Positions 35,498 to 46,839 are shown, numbered from the stretch's first letter. The stretch is DNA of 64,000 nucleotides from Umbelopsis isabellina (GCA_016758905.1 JAEPQZ010000002.1:1674001-1738000), one strand, 5' to 3'. The notes: generated by a model not told the origin, from the sequence alone. Numbers and translations are program-made.

Positions 35498-35824
35498 TCA
35501 GTTAGTTTCGGTTCCAAAAGTTGGCAACACATTGAGAGCAACACATTCAATGCAATTGACAACCTCGTTGACAGTGCCACCAGTACATAGAACACATCTA
35601 TCGAGGTTGAAAATATTAAGGCATTCAGGAATGCACTCCACAAGTTTTTGAACTGGCGAACATTGTAAGGGACACTGTGTAATAATCTTGGTGATATCAG
35701 GTAGATGCAGGCTAGGTTGTCCGTCTTGTCTTCTCTCCAATTGACCGTGAGACTCAACAGTAAGAGGAACGGCTGAGACGTAGGCAATAGCCATCAGAAT
35801 AAGAGGAGTCTTGTAGCCAATCAT
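35498..35824 (-). CDS. Small secreted eight-cysteine protein, copy A
   Basis: Uninterrupted 108-aa protein, family not recognised. Signal peptide MIGYKTPLILMAIAYVSA (residues 1-18), a short propeptide ending at a dibasic Kex2-type site (ERR, residues 30-32), and a mature part of 76 residues. Its eight cysteines are spaced C-x3-C-x8-C-x3-C-x8-C-x2-C-x10-C-x2-C (residues 51, 55, 64, 68, 77, 80, 91, 94). This is not the hydrophobin pattern (no CC doublets). It is likely secreted and disulphide-bonded, or metal-binding through the CxxC pairs. A TATA box lies 66 nt upstream. Copy B (39548-39874) is its inverted paralogue; all differences fall in residues 46-92. Role unknown: surface, defence or host-facing functions are all possible. 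Confidence 0.85.
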   Translation of the reverse strand: MIGYKTPLILMAIAYVSAVPLTVESHGQLERRQDGQPSLHLPDITKIITQCPLQCSPVQKLVECIPECLNIFNLDRCVLCTGGTVNEVVNCIECVALNVLPTFGTETN

Positions 35825-35889
35825 GATTTGAATTGTTTTTTTGTTGCACTTGGAAGTAAGTAATTCAAGTCAGTGGTGGTCCATGGTCC

Positions 35890-35896
35890 TTTTATA
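35890..35896 (-). promoter_or_regulatory. TATA box of eight-cysteine gene copy A
   Basis: TATAAAA on the minus strand, 66 nt before the ATG, at the same place as in copy B. It lies within the nearly identical part of the inverted repeat. Confidence 0.6.
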
Positions 35897-37261
35897 TGTT
35901 TTGGCGAAGTGGGATGCAGTCCAATTGATAACAAGTCTATTCATGTGTAGAGATCATAGAGAACGCAACGAGAATGAGACGAGCCATGGCCTCGGAACCG
36001 GGGTATAAGCAGCTGCACCGTTCTGCCTTCAAGGACAGCATTTAACGTGTTTATGCAAACATTTACTTAGGATTTTTGTGACTATTTGAAATGGTGCAAT
36101 AACTTGAATATTGGTAAGGAGAGCTTAGCAATATCGAATGTAGATTCAGCACTCAATTTACTCTCTATCAAGTAAACGATTCGGCTATTGCATGAAAGCC
36201 TTCGATGCAATGCATCTGTGTCGATACATTAAGCCGATCAGTTAAATTACAAAATTTCGAGATTGGAACGGTCATAATATCTTAAGTTTGAGTTGTGTTC
36301 TTCTGGATCTCCGAAATAAGTATCGAGATGTTCTGCCGACTTGACATGTATTGATCAACTGAACAGCACCTCCGTAGACAATATTTTGTTAATATGTGCA
36401 GGCATAGCGAGAGAACGACACAATATGACGATTCTAATATGTTCAGTTAGTTTTCAAGATACTTCTTCTGATTGATCCGCTGAACTTGAACTCTTTGAAG
36501 ACTTCGGAAAGCTTGGCCTTTCTACTGCTGCATCCGATACTTGAAGTCGTACTTACCAAGGCAATGGTAAGAAGTGACTGTTTCACACAGCTTCCATTTC
36601 AGACCTAACTGCAGTCTGAATACATTTGAAATATAGTTTGTGGCTGATTCTATGCTCTTCAACCTGATTCTGCAGGTACAACTAACTTTGGAAGCTTGTG
36701 AGAAGTCCCATAAAATATTCCATAGCTCTCTAAGCTTTGAACCATAGGAATTTCCACAAGCTAGCCAAGCCATTTCAATATGATCTTCATATTCATTGAT
36801 TTGATGATTTAGACTGTTTTCCACTCAATGAATAGCATTGTGATCCTGCTTCTGAGCAAATACACATTAAAATTATTGCAAGACAAGCAACCGAAGTTAA
36901 AAGTGATGAATAAGCTTTCCACATGTAATATCTCGAGAGCATTTCGGCAGGTTACAATAAGATGTGTTCCGCTGCACAGTCATGTGGGGTAGCAACCAGT
37001 TATTCGGGCTATTACATTATGTTAGGCAATATGTTTGAGCCGGTTGATCCTCGGTAAGAGACTTATATGATCAATAGCTAATGTATATTTTATTTTATGT
37101 AGTTGGGTTAAATATATGCTTTATATCTGAATTACAGTTTGTAGACCACCGTGAATCTTCGAGAAAGAACTCACTACATAACATGCGCCAGCTCAATAAT
37201 CTGACTTTATGTCATTCTGTCAAATCATAACAAATTTTGAAGGCCATTAGGAACAATAAGG

Positions 37262-37480
37262 GTGGCAGCTCACCTTAGTTGTACTTTACCTACAGTGACA
37301 ATATTTCACCAAAGTCGAGCGATTATAGAGTATTTTCCAGTGAATAATCCACAAAAAGCAATGATTGATACCTATTCAGTGCTAATACATGGAATTGCAG
37401 CCATGATTTGTGTGCTGAGGTACCTGTATAACAAACTAAGCTTCAGCCTGGCAAAAATGTTCTTTTGGTTTAAAGTTTGA
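37262..37480 (+). pseudogene. Possible sirtuin-like remnant in the left arm
   Basis: The left-arm reading AMICVL (37397-37426) aligns in position with the right-arm copy (38011-38046, minus), which reads ADIICVLGTTVANQSLNLVEMF. That resembles the sirtuin NAD-fold strand (D-L-x-I-V-x-GTS-L-x-V). Neither copy is an intact gene. Short and degenerate, so weak; it may be chance similarity. Confidence 0.25.
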
Positions 37481-37546
37481 AGTTTATAAATATGCATTAC
37501 CTCGCTTTGTTTTACAGTCAACTTAAAAGAAGACTAGACAGTCAAT

Positions 37547-37640
37547 GAATGTGTTCGATGTGCTGACGGTACTGCCAACAAGACCATCAAGCGCATCGCA
37601 TGTATGGCCCTCAACGATTTTCCACTTTATATAACTTTTA
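37547..37640 (+). pseudogene. Fragment of the secreted eight-cysteine protein family (copy 4)
   Basis: The plus strand encodes CVRCADGTANKTIKRIAC then MALN, matching CVLCTGGTxNEVVNC and VALN of the intact paralogues. It sits in the spacer between the repeat arms and, with about 70 bp of flank, repeats 35010-35175 in direct orientation. No start or signal peptide is attached. Confidence 0.5.
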
Positions 37641-39475
37641 ATTTATTCAGATTAAATATAACAATAACACTGTCGACATCAGGGCTTTATCACGTTTTTA
37701 TTCCTATTTTGAAATATGAATGAACAAGACACTGCATAATATAAACTTTCGATTTTACACCAAAACAAACATAAATACCAACCATTTGCGAAGCCAACAG
37801 ATGATATATTGTAGGCCGGTGTTGTCCCAGTGAAACGACGTTCTGAATATTGATTGATAAAATAGGGCAAGTCATAATTCAGAGGAATCTTACATTATAC
37901 AATCTAATGACTATGCATAGTTAAACTGCTTCTCATGTTTTGTGACCTCAATATCATAAACCTAAGCAAAATTGTTGAACATTTCAACAAGGTTTAAACT
38001 TTGATTTGCTACGGTGGTCCCTAATACGCAAATAATGTCTGCAATTCTATGTAATAGAGTTAAATAAACATCAGTCATTGCTTTTGATGGCTATTTCACT
38101 GAAAAATTATTATAAGATTGCTCGGTTCGGTTGATATTCTCATTGTCAGCTGCTACCCCTCATATTTTTGAACAGCCATCCAGATATTTTATACTTTGAC
38201 GACATTACATGAATTCTGAATATTATTGGAGCATAGTATATAGTGCATTCATCCTTGAAGACTCATGGTGGTCCACAGCCTGTATTATTGGATATAAGGC
38301 ATATATTTAACCCAACTACTTGAAATAACGTATACATGAGCTGCTGATCAGATAGAGCTCTCACCGATCATCAACCGGCTCGGACATAGTGCCTTACATG
38401 ATGCAATAGCCCGAATTGTTGGTCGCTACCCCACATGACTGTGCAGCGGAATATATCTTATTGGAACCAGCCGAACTACTCTCGAGATATTACATGTGGA
38501 AAGCTTAATCGTCACTTTTAAACTTCGGTTGCTTGTCTTGCAAAATATTTAATGTGTATTTTCTCGGCTGCAGGATCAAAGTGCAAAGCAATGAGTAAAA
38601 AACAGTCTAAATCACCAAAGCAATGAATATAAAGATCATATTGAAATGAATCGGCTAGCTTGTGGAAATTCCTGCAGGTTCAAAGCTTTGAGAGCTATGG
38701 AAAATTTTATGGGACTTCTCACGAACTGCTAGTTTTAGTTGTACCTGCAGATCAGGTTGAACAGCAGAGAAAGCCACAAACTATATTTCATGTGTATTTG
38801 GACCGCAGTTAGGTCTGAAATAGAAGCTGTGTGAAACAGTCGCTTCTTACCATTGTTTTGGGAAGTCAGTTACTGGATGAAAGAGTTCAAGTTGAGGGGA
38901 TAAAATATAAAATATATTTTAATACCAAGACCAACACATTAGAACCGTCCTATTGTGTCGCTCTCTAGCCATGTATTCTTTATTTTTTCACAATTGTGCT
39001 GTTCAGTTGATCAATATATGTCAAGTCGGCAAAGTATCTGGAGACTTAATTCGGACGGAGATTCTGAAATTATACAACTCAAAAACTGAAAGCATTGTGA
39101 CCTTTCCAATCTCGAAGTTTGTAATTTAACTGATCGGCTTAATGTATCGACACAGATGCATTGCATCGAAGGCTTTCATGCAATAGCCGAATCGTTTACT
39201 TGATAGAGAGTAAATTGAGTGCTGAATCTACATTCGATATTGCTAAGCTCTCCTTACCAATATTCAAGTTATTGCACCATTTCAAATAGTCACAAAAATC
39301 CTAAGTAAAATGTTTGCATAAACACGTTAAATGCTGTCCTTGAAGGCAGAACGGTGCAGCTGCTTATACCCCGGTTCCGAGGCCATGGCTCGTCTCATTC
39401 TCGTTGCGTTCTCTATGATCTCTACACATGAATAGACTTGTTATCAATTGGACTGCATCCCACTTCGCCAAAACA

Positions 39476-39482
39476 TATAAAA
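39476..39482 (+). promoter_or_regulatory. TATA box of eight-cysteine gene copy B
   Basis: TATAAAA lies 66 nt before the copy B ATG, mirror of the copy A element. Confidence 0.6.
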
Positions 39483-39547
39483 GGACCATGGACCACCACT
39501 GACTTGAATTACTTACTTCCAAGTGCAACAAAAAAACAATTCAAATC

Positions 39548-39874
39548 ATGATTGGCTACAAGACTCCTCTTATTCTGATGGCTATTGCCTACGTCTCAGC
39601 CGTTCCTCTTACTGTTGAGTCTCACGGTCAATTGGAGAGAAGACAAGACGGACAACCTAGCCTGCATCTACCTGATATCACCAAAATCATTACTTTGTGT
39701 CCCTTACAATGTTCGCCAATTCAAAAGCTAGCGCAGTGTGTTCCTGAATGCCTCAACCTTCTTAATCTCGATAGATGTGTTCTATGTACTGGTGGCACTT
39801 TCAACGAGGTTGTCAATTGTGTCGAATGTGTTGCTCTCAATGTGTTGCCAACTTTTGGAACCGAAACTAACTGA
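39548..39874 (+). CDS. Small secreted eight-cysteine protein, copy B
   Basis: 108-aa paralogue of copy A with the same signal peptide, the same Kex2-type ERR site and all eight cysteines in place. Nine residues differ from copy A, all in the mature part: positions 50, 58, 62, 63, 65, 71, 72, 85 and 92. At DNA level the first 45 codons are identical, codons 46-92 carry 22 substitutions, and codons 93 to the stop are identical again. Several changes are to hydrophobic residues between cysteines (I/V, F/L, V/F), so the fold is probably kept while the surface or core packing varies. The upstream 430 bp is nearly identical to copy A, so expression is probably similar. No known family recognised. 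Confidence 0.85.
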   Translation: MIGYKTPLILMAIAYVSAVPLTVESHGQLERRQDGQPSLHLPDITKIITLCPLQCSPIQKLAQCVPECLNLLNLDRCVLCTGGTFNEVVNCVECVALNVLPTFGTETN

Positions 39875-40085
39875 TATGAACGCGCTACGCGGCAGTTGTC
39901 AGTAATAGTAAAAATGTAGACAGGAAGTGTTCAAGATCTTCTGTTGCATTTTGCTAAGTTTACGTGCTTTGGCAACTTTGCCACTTTTATAATTTCAAAT
40001 TTATTTAATAAAGCACATTTAAATGGTGATATTAACGACCGAAGCTCGGCCAGCAGTTAGAAATTGATCGCAATTAATGTTGTTC

Positions 40086-40343
40086 GAATAGATACCATGT
40101 AATCAACATGTGTCTAAACCTCGCAGTGATGATTTTAAGTAGACGTATATATAAGCAATAGGTTAGTATATATTTTTGAAACAAGGTTGCCTTCCAGCAG
40201 ATATAAAATGACATAATAGTTGTAGAAATGCGTTAAATATACCATGCACTTCCAGGCAGGAAGCTCAGCCTTCACAAATTTTTTGGGACATGCAATTTTT
40301 TGGTTCTCGAGTCAGGAACCGACAGTCAAGCGTATAACTGATC
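40086..40343. other. PTH2 upstream region
   Basis: AT-rich DNA beyond the right arm of the inverted repeat. No gene or clear motif seen. Confidence 0.4.
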
Positions 40344-41104
40344 ATGTTAGAAAATTGGAAGCATTCGTTTTCTCTGTATGAGCTTGGTATCATAAGCTCT
40401 GTTGCTTTAGTAACCGGATACGTATTAGGAACTTCCAGAAAACACAGAAAGCAGGTTAGTTCTTATTTCTCCCTTTAGTGGGCCGTTCAAACCTGTGAAG
40501 AACAACTTGTAGATTAACATGCTTTGACAGATTCATGACGCAGCTGCAGATGATTCTGAAGATGAGGAAGAAGAGTTGACTCCCTCAGGAACCATTGACC
40601 CTGCACAATTCAATAACTTTAAGCTTGTTTTGGTTGTACGAACTGATCTTGGAATGACGAAAGGCAAGATCGCTGCTCAGTGCGGTCATGCTACTTTAGC
40701 TTGCTATAAATCCACCCTTCGCACCAATGCTCCATTGTTACATCGATGGGAACATACTGGACAAGCCAAGGTAGCACTTCGATGTGATAGCGAAGAACAA
40801 ATGTATGACTTGGAACTTTTACACGCATATTTTAAGTGCAAACCGCTCATAATCTTAAATATTGGTAGGCTCGAACTCCAAGCATTAGCAACAAGCATAG
40901 GCTTAACAGCACGCAGTATTCAAGATGCTGGCCGAACTCAAATAGAAGCTGGATCAAGGACTGTTCTAGGCATTGGGCCGGGTGAGTAAAAGTGAAAGAA
41001 TTATAAAATAGCTCAATGTATTCAGCTAATGACATGTATATCTTAATCGTTCAGGTCCAGTTGAGATGGTCAACCAAATTACCGGTCATCTGAAATTGCT
41101 TTAG
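40344..41104 (+). CDS. PTH2: Peptidyl-tRNA hydrolase 2 (membrane-anchored)
   Basis: Releases tRNA from peptidyl-tRNA that has dropped off the ribosome. Exons 40344-40454, 40531-40981 and 41055-41104 give 203 aa. The N-terminus carries a membrane anchor (YELGIISSVALVTGYVLGTS), an acidic linker (DDSEDEEEE), and then the PTH2 domain from about residue 75: KLVLVVRTDLGMTKGKIAAQ, CGHATLACY, and SIQDAGRTQIEAGSRTVLGI with the catalytic Asp/Thr area, closing VNQITGHLKLL. Anchoring to the mitochondrial outer membrane is known for the human relative (Bit1) and is inferred here. Confidence 0.96.
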
Positions 41105-41971
41105 AATAATCCCGTAGAAAAATTACAGTAAATAATAACTATTCCTCAACACGACTTGTGTGTCAATTAATGAGCATTGAAACAGCATCTGTTTTCAGCA
41201 CGCACGCTTCAGCTGCGTCATTGTGATCAAAATCCGCAAGGACTAGGTCAAATTGTCTTGCAAAGGCGTACAACTCATAAGAAGCATCCATCAGTAAATC
41301 AAATCATGTAACTTATTTCAAGGAAGGGTACTGTCATTTTATGTATAAAAAAAAAACTCTTGCGTGCTTGTGTTGATCAACTGACAGTATCCAGGTTCAA
41401 AGTTTGCCTGCTGTCGATTTGGGAAAGCTGGAATCCCAATTAGAACTCTCAAGTCAATAATAAAGGCTTAACTGCAAACCTTAAATATATAATCTCAATG
41501 GTGAATAGCCTGTAAAACGAAAAATGCCTTTACTGTATATAAATTTGTGATGTATCTTACCAACCCCCCGGGAAATGATTCTGTTCCACTGAAACAAATG
41601 CATTCTCATTTGAAGTTGCAGTCCTGTGACGGCTGTTCGTTAGAAAAAGTGAGCCATGAAAAATTTCCCTGGTAAGAAATTTTTTCTTTGGTTGACATTT
41701 GTCTATGGTTACTTACTATCTGAGTGGCTGACAAAGCTCTAAATTCCACAAGGCTGTAAATACAAGACTTTCTTATTCAAGTGCAAGTAGCAAAATGGGT
41801 AAACGAACTGTTAACTTCTAAAGTTCGATGTATAGACGGCCAAAACAATATGCAGTCGCTTTGTTCTGACTCACGAGATTTTTTTTTTTTTTTTGGCGCG
41901 CCGATCCGATAGAATAGCTCGAAACATCTTCTACTTCTCACGGCGGCCCTTTCTCTTTTCCACATCCTATT
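41105..41971. other. Upstream region of the MCT-like transporter
   Basis: No gene seen. A T-run of about 18 near 41879-41895 is followed by the 8-bp palindrome GGCGCGCC, a nucleosome-poor promoter-like arrangement about 75 bp before the transporter ATG. Confidence 0.5.
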
Positions 41972-43591
41972 ATGACTTTGATAGAGGAAGATATCACTAG
42001 CATTCAGTTGGTCGAAAGAAGACCATCAATGCCCAAACGGGTGATAACCGATGATTCGCAAATAGAATCGGCACCAACTACCGCTAATAATACCCCAACC
42101 CTAAGTCGTACCAATTCAAATGCACACTTGGCCGGTTCTAGTACTGGTGTGGAGTTCTCTCTCCCTCCTGTCGACGGTGGTTTCAACGCATGGATTGTCC
42201 TCATTAGTGGCTTTATAATTGAAGGAATGGTCTGGGGGTATCCTTTCTCCTACTCCGTCTATCAGCAACATTACATGAAACAGCCCGAGTTTGCAAATGC
42301 AAGTGTGACGGAGTTGGCCATTGTTGGTACCTTGTCAACGGCTGTTGCATACATTGGCGGATTTTTGGTCGGCTTGCTAGGTGGCCGCTTCAGTCTAAAG
42401 TCCATGATGTATGCCGGGTCATTGTTGATGGTTGTTGGATTAGTTGCCGCAAGTTTTGCCACTCAAGCTTGGCATTTGATGTTGACCCAAGGATTTGTTT
42501 TCGGTCTTGGTGGTTCATTTGGTACGTATAGTCCGAATACCTGCATGTTCGTTGTGGCGGCCTTCTAACTCACATACTTTCATATTCGCAGCTTACAACA
42601 GTCTTATGATGTTCATCCCAATGTATTTCTTCAAGTACCGCGGCATTGCAACTGGTGTTATATTTGCTGGAGCTGGTGTTTTTGGTCTTATTAGCCCTCA
42701 GTTAATTGATATTAGTCTTCGCACAATCGATTGGCGTTGGACCCTTCGGGTGGTTGCATTGTTTTGCCTTGTGTTGTGCCTTGGATCATCGTTCATCATC
42801 AGACCTCGTTACAGTCCCGATGCTGCTGCCAGAAACCGCAGCACTTTGAACCTCAAGGACTTTGGTTTCATCACCAGCAAGCGATTCCTCGTCATGGCCG
42901 GAGCTGTCTTGTTCCAAGGTATTGGTTTCTTTGTACCAAATTTGTTTATTCAACGTAAGTACCAAAAGCAGTATATGAAATTACAATCAATGGGATATTA
43001 ACAGTGTACTATTCAGCTTATGCTCTGTATATTGGAACTTCTGAGCAAACCTCTACTATTATTTTGTCTATTCTTAACGCTGCTTCTATTTTCGGTAAGT
43101 CAGAACATATCTAGGACATATTTGAGCATCAATGGGTTCTGACCAACATCGTCATTATAGGCCAACTTGCGCTTGGACATGTGTGTGATCGATATGGATA
43201 TTCCATGTCCATCATCATCTCCTCGGGAGTAGCCAGTCTGAGTGTGTTTTTCCTTTGGGGATTCGCTGGCAATTCATTTGCCTTGTTGATGACTTTTGTC
43301 GTTATTTATGGCACCTTTGGTAGTGGATTCACCAGCAGTTTCCCATCTATTGTCAGTGACATTGCAGGTACTGAATACCGCAAACCTATCTTGATCAATG
43401 GCGTCTTTATGTTGCTTCGTGGCATTGGTAACGTGGTTGGTAACCCTATTGGATCTTTGATTCTGACCTCAGCTTCACGCGTGTCTGAGGCAGCCGGTTG
43501 GCATGATATGACCTACTTTGTCGGCAGTGCGCTTATAGTCAGCACTATCTGCGGCACTGTTCGTCGCTTCATGCCTACACGATCATCCTAA
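41972..43591 (+). CDS. Monocarboxylate-transporter-like MFS permease
   Basis: Major facilitator of the fungal MCH/MCT type. Exons 41972-42521, 42592-42954, 43005-43094 and 43161-43591 give 477 aa. A hydrophilic N-terminus of about 65 residues precedes the MCT signature PPVDGGFNAWIVLISGF (the [D/E]G[G/S][W/F][G/A]W motif). About twelve membrane segments follow, with GLGGSFAYNSLMMFIPMYFF spanning intron 1, YRGIATGVIFAGAGVFGLI, and FGSGFTSSFPSIVSDIAG. Yeast Mch proteins do not clearly move monocarboxylates (Mch5 carries riboflavin), so the substrate is unknown. Introns are 50-70 nt. The C-terminus is short and ends TRSS. Confidence 0.92.
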
Positions 43592-43827
43592 ATAATCTTT
43601 ATCACCACCTGATGCCGCGAGCATCTTTGCTGCATCCATGGATGCATGTAACCATATTCAGTATACATATCATTTGTAAAAAGAAAACAAATCTCAATAA
43701 CTCTTAGACCTCTACTTCTCTTTCCGTAAACTATCATTGCTTACACACACTCCCCCCACTGTAAACTGCTTACGTTTGCTAGCATTCTACTATCGCACAT
43801 TGATATAAAAATAAATTTGATATCTAT

Positions 43828-46671
43828 TTAACAACGTTCGAATATTTTGTACAAGTCTGGTAGATCAGCCAGCTGGACTACGTGTCCGCTTCCTGGTCCG
43901 GAAGATGCGGCCAAGCTTTTTGGCGCTACGAATTGGTATTTCAAGGCCGGGAAAATGAGATGCTCCACTTGCCATAGATAATTCTTGTGCTCTTTCTCGT
44001 ACGAGGTCTGAGCCGAACTCTCTCCTGTCATAGGATGATCTTGGTCCAATTCTTCGGGAGCTTCGTCTTCTCTTAATGGCGGTTCCGCACTGTAAAACAA
44101 AGCCAGCTCCTTGGCCAAGCTATCAAAACATTCTTTCTCACTATCCCAGTCCACCTATAACAATGATCAACACCAATATCTGTAAAGGAGACTCATGAAA
44201 CACGTTTTGGCTTACCTCGGTGCCTAAACGCAACAGAAAAAGAGGTAATTTATCCATGGTGGGGACATAGTTTTTAATCAGCATGGGAAGGCTAAGCAGC
44301 TCGCCTTTGCTCGAAATTCTCAATGAAAAATATTCGTGCAACATGTCGGCTCTATCTATCAGAATATTTGTAATGGATTGTGCAATTTCCGCCTTTGGTT
44401 TCATATTATCCGGCCATCCATTTTGCGCCTCTTCTTCGTCAAGAGCTACTGTAATAAAGTCTTTAATAGGTATCGGCGTTGACAGATTAATGTAACCAAA
44501 GTTTGAAAACTCGCGAAGGACCAGTTGATAAAAGAAATCTTCGCTGCATCGTCCAAATTATCATTAAACTATGTCCCCTTCAACAAAGGTACATGCCAGA
44601 GCTACCTACCTAAGGACTGCATAATTCACCATATATAGCTTTGTTTGGTATTGTATTAGAGCCAGCGCATCGTCGACAATGCCGACAAACGTATGATTTG
44701 CAAAGATATCCGATAATCCCTTGTGCTCGTTTTTCTTGACTTCCTTTCTCAACTCTAATAAGCTCGTGAGTCGGACTTCTATTCTTTCTCTATTGACTGG
44801 CGCTTGTGAGGCATAGGATGATGATCTAAAGGACATATATGAGATTTGTATGACTTTCACTATCGATCAATCCATTATACTTACGAATTTTCGGCCGCAG
44901 GGTCAACTTCTAGCATAGTGACATCTTCTGGATTCCTCTCTTTTTCCGAATTGGATGCATTTGATGGTTGAAGAAAGTTATCCAGAGTTCGAAGTTTGCT
45001 ATCTGTTCGAACAAACTTATTTTCATTTATTTTGCCAGATGGCTTTGGAGCTTGACTACTTTCGTTTGATTCAGCGCTTGGAGCTCCTGGCAATAAAGTC
45101 TGGGCAACATTGAGTATCTTTGCCATTTGTAGGTCTATCAACAACTTTTTTGAAAACTATACCTGTGTATAAAAAGTGCGTGAGTCATTCGCTCCGGCCA
45201 GACGCTCTTGCATTGCATCTGCGATGGCTTCAACGAGTGTATCCTCGTTGAGAAAATGAACCTATAAGAAGTAAACGTTAGCGAAAGTCTAGCCGGGTTC
45301 GCTTGTTCGTATGCTTACCTCTCGTTTGGTAGGATGAACATTAACATCTACGTTCTGCGGATTGATCTCCAGACTAAGGTATATGAAGGGGTGAGAGCCT
45401 TTGGGTAATAACGTTATATAGACATTCTCGATCATCTTCTTTAGCATACTGCTCTCTACGGCACGATCTGCGAGCAAAAAGAAATGAGGATATGTTGGAA
45501 AATTCACAGACACCACAGATAAAGATACTTGCGGTTGATAAACAGTAACATGGTCAGTTTTTTGACATGATAATTAGCATTTGTGATGTATGCTTTCATT
45601 TTGAATTCAAGGTCTGCAAATTCTTTCTCTACAAGCAAAAGCTCCGAGGCTACCGTTGATCCATACAATAATCGTATATTATCGATAATCGAGTTATTTG
45701 TTGAGGTATTGATGTCTGCTGCATTCGCAGCTTGCTATGTTCATGAAAAAATTATCAGCTTTTTGTCAAAATATATTAACATACCAAGTGTACCAGAACA
45801 AACCTTTTTGCAAGAAAACGAGACGCCAGAGTTATGAATAGCATAACGAGTAACGACATCGATGATTCGGTTGTATTCATCGCTTGGATTCTTTAAGGCC
45901 TTTCGTCTCGAAGGAACATTGTAAAACAGATCCTCGGCCTACAAAAAGATGGTTTTTCAGCATGGATAGATACCAAATGTAAATGCTTTTGAAAACTCTG
46001 CGTACGGTGATTTGTGTTCCATTGTTACCCGCAGTTGGTTTTGGGTCTGCGCTCATTCCCGGTTTTTGAGGTATCAATTTTCCATCCGAATACGAGGCTC
46101 TACATTAAAAAGTCAATACACATAAGAACTGTCATTCAAATACAAAAGCAATGGTTTCCTCTGCCGACCTGAAAGCGCACTTGGAATCTTCTGTCTTCGT
46201 GGTGATGGTAACATGGGCTACATGGGATATACTGGCCAACGCTTCACCCCTAAACCCATAGGTTGCAATACTACCCAGGTCATCGAACGACTTGATTTTG
46301 CTGGTTGTAAATCGCTCACAGACAATGGCCATATCCTCTCGCTAACATATTGGTTTAGTCCTTATGATCATTGAAGTATCGCCACCGACGTTGACTTACC
46401 CTTATACCGCAGCCATTATCTTGTATCTGCAATAGCTTCAAACCACCGTCTTTGACCAGAACCTGAATATTTGTTGAGCCGGCATCCAATGAGTTCTCGA
46501 TAAGTTCTTTCAAAGCATTAGCTGGGCGGTGTATGATCTATTCAGGCACACCGAGACGTTAGAAAAGACATGTGTTGGCATAGCATGCAAATTATAGTAT
46601 ACCTCTCCAGCAGCTATTCGATTGACGACCGTCTGATCTAGACGTCTAATTGAAGGGACGGCCGTTGTCAT
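43828..46671 (-). CDS. MLH1: DNA mismatch repair protein Mlh1
   Basis: MutL-alpha subunit. Twelve exons (minus): 46671-46603, 46537-46400, 46341-46169, 46099-46006, 45938-45804, 45734-45533, 45467-45319, 45261-45163, 45099-44885, 44825-44610, 44543-44216 and 44154-43828, giving 714 aa. The GHKL ATPase has [45 protein letters not shown] and YGFRGEAL. The transducer domain has [12 protein letters not shown] and [20 protein letters not shown] opens the linker. The C-terminus is FERC, the invariant Mlh1 end that completes the Pms1 endonuclease site. The sixth intron reads best as GC-AG (donor GCAAGT at 45532), giving LLFINHRAVESS. Divergent from the MTA9-like gene, 168 bp between start codons. 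Confidence 0.96.
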
Positions 46672-46745
46672 GACAAAAAGCCTAAGCTATTCCTGCAGGT
46701 GAGGAGACGAGCAGGACATTTTTGAAGTCACAAATTTTGTGTTGT

Positions 46746-46802
46746 ACGCGCGCCGCGATTTGAGATTTCGAAAGTGGAAAAAAACGCGTCGGACAGCACG
46801 CG
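46746..46802. promoter_or_regulatory. Cluster of ACGCG cores (MCB-type) in the MLH1/MTA9 promoter
   Basis: Three ACGCG cores lie at 46746-46750, 46784-46788 and 46798-46802; the middle one is a full MluI cell-cycle box ACGCGT (46784-46789). The whole space between the two start codons is only 168 bp. MCB elements bind MBF and drive G1/S genes in yeasts. Confidence 0.6.
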
Positions 46803-46839
46803 CACTGTTTTTTTCCTCTTCACACAGCTTGTAAACAAC

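Larger units (their letters stand above)
35285..37475. repeat. Left arm of a large imperfect inverted repeat
   Basis: This 2.2-kb arm matches the reverse complement of about 37965-40085. Identity varies sharply. It is near perfect over about 35690-36255, against 39118-39683. Elsewhere I estimate 75-85 percent by eye. The arm contains the minus-strand eight-cysteine gene, its upstream region, and a plus-strand stretch near 37262-37480 with weak sirtuin resemblance. Ends are approximate. Confidence 0.85.
37965..40085. repeat. Right arm of the large imperfect inverted repeat
   Basis: Reverse-complement partner of about 35285-37475, with a spacer of about 0.5 kb. It contains eight-cysteine gene copy B on the plus strand and the degenerate sirtuin-like stretch on the minus strand near 38011-38046. 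The near-identical tract is about 39118-39683; the rest is clearly diverged, so the duplication is old and part of it has been re-homogenised. Confidence 0.85.

Noticed and set aside
35498-35824. Hydrophobin identity for the eight-cysteine proteins
   Set aside because: Eight cysteines and secretion fit, but hydrophobins need two adjacent CC pairs, and here no cysteines are adjacent.
36522-36824. 100-codon minus-strand frame in the left arm
   Set aside because: The matching segment of the right arm is not open in any corresponding frame, so there is no sign of protein conservation.
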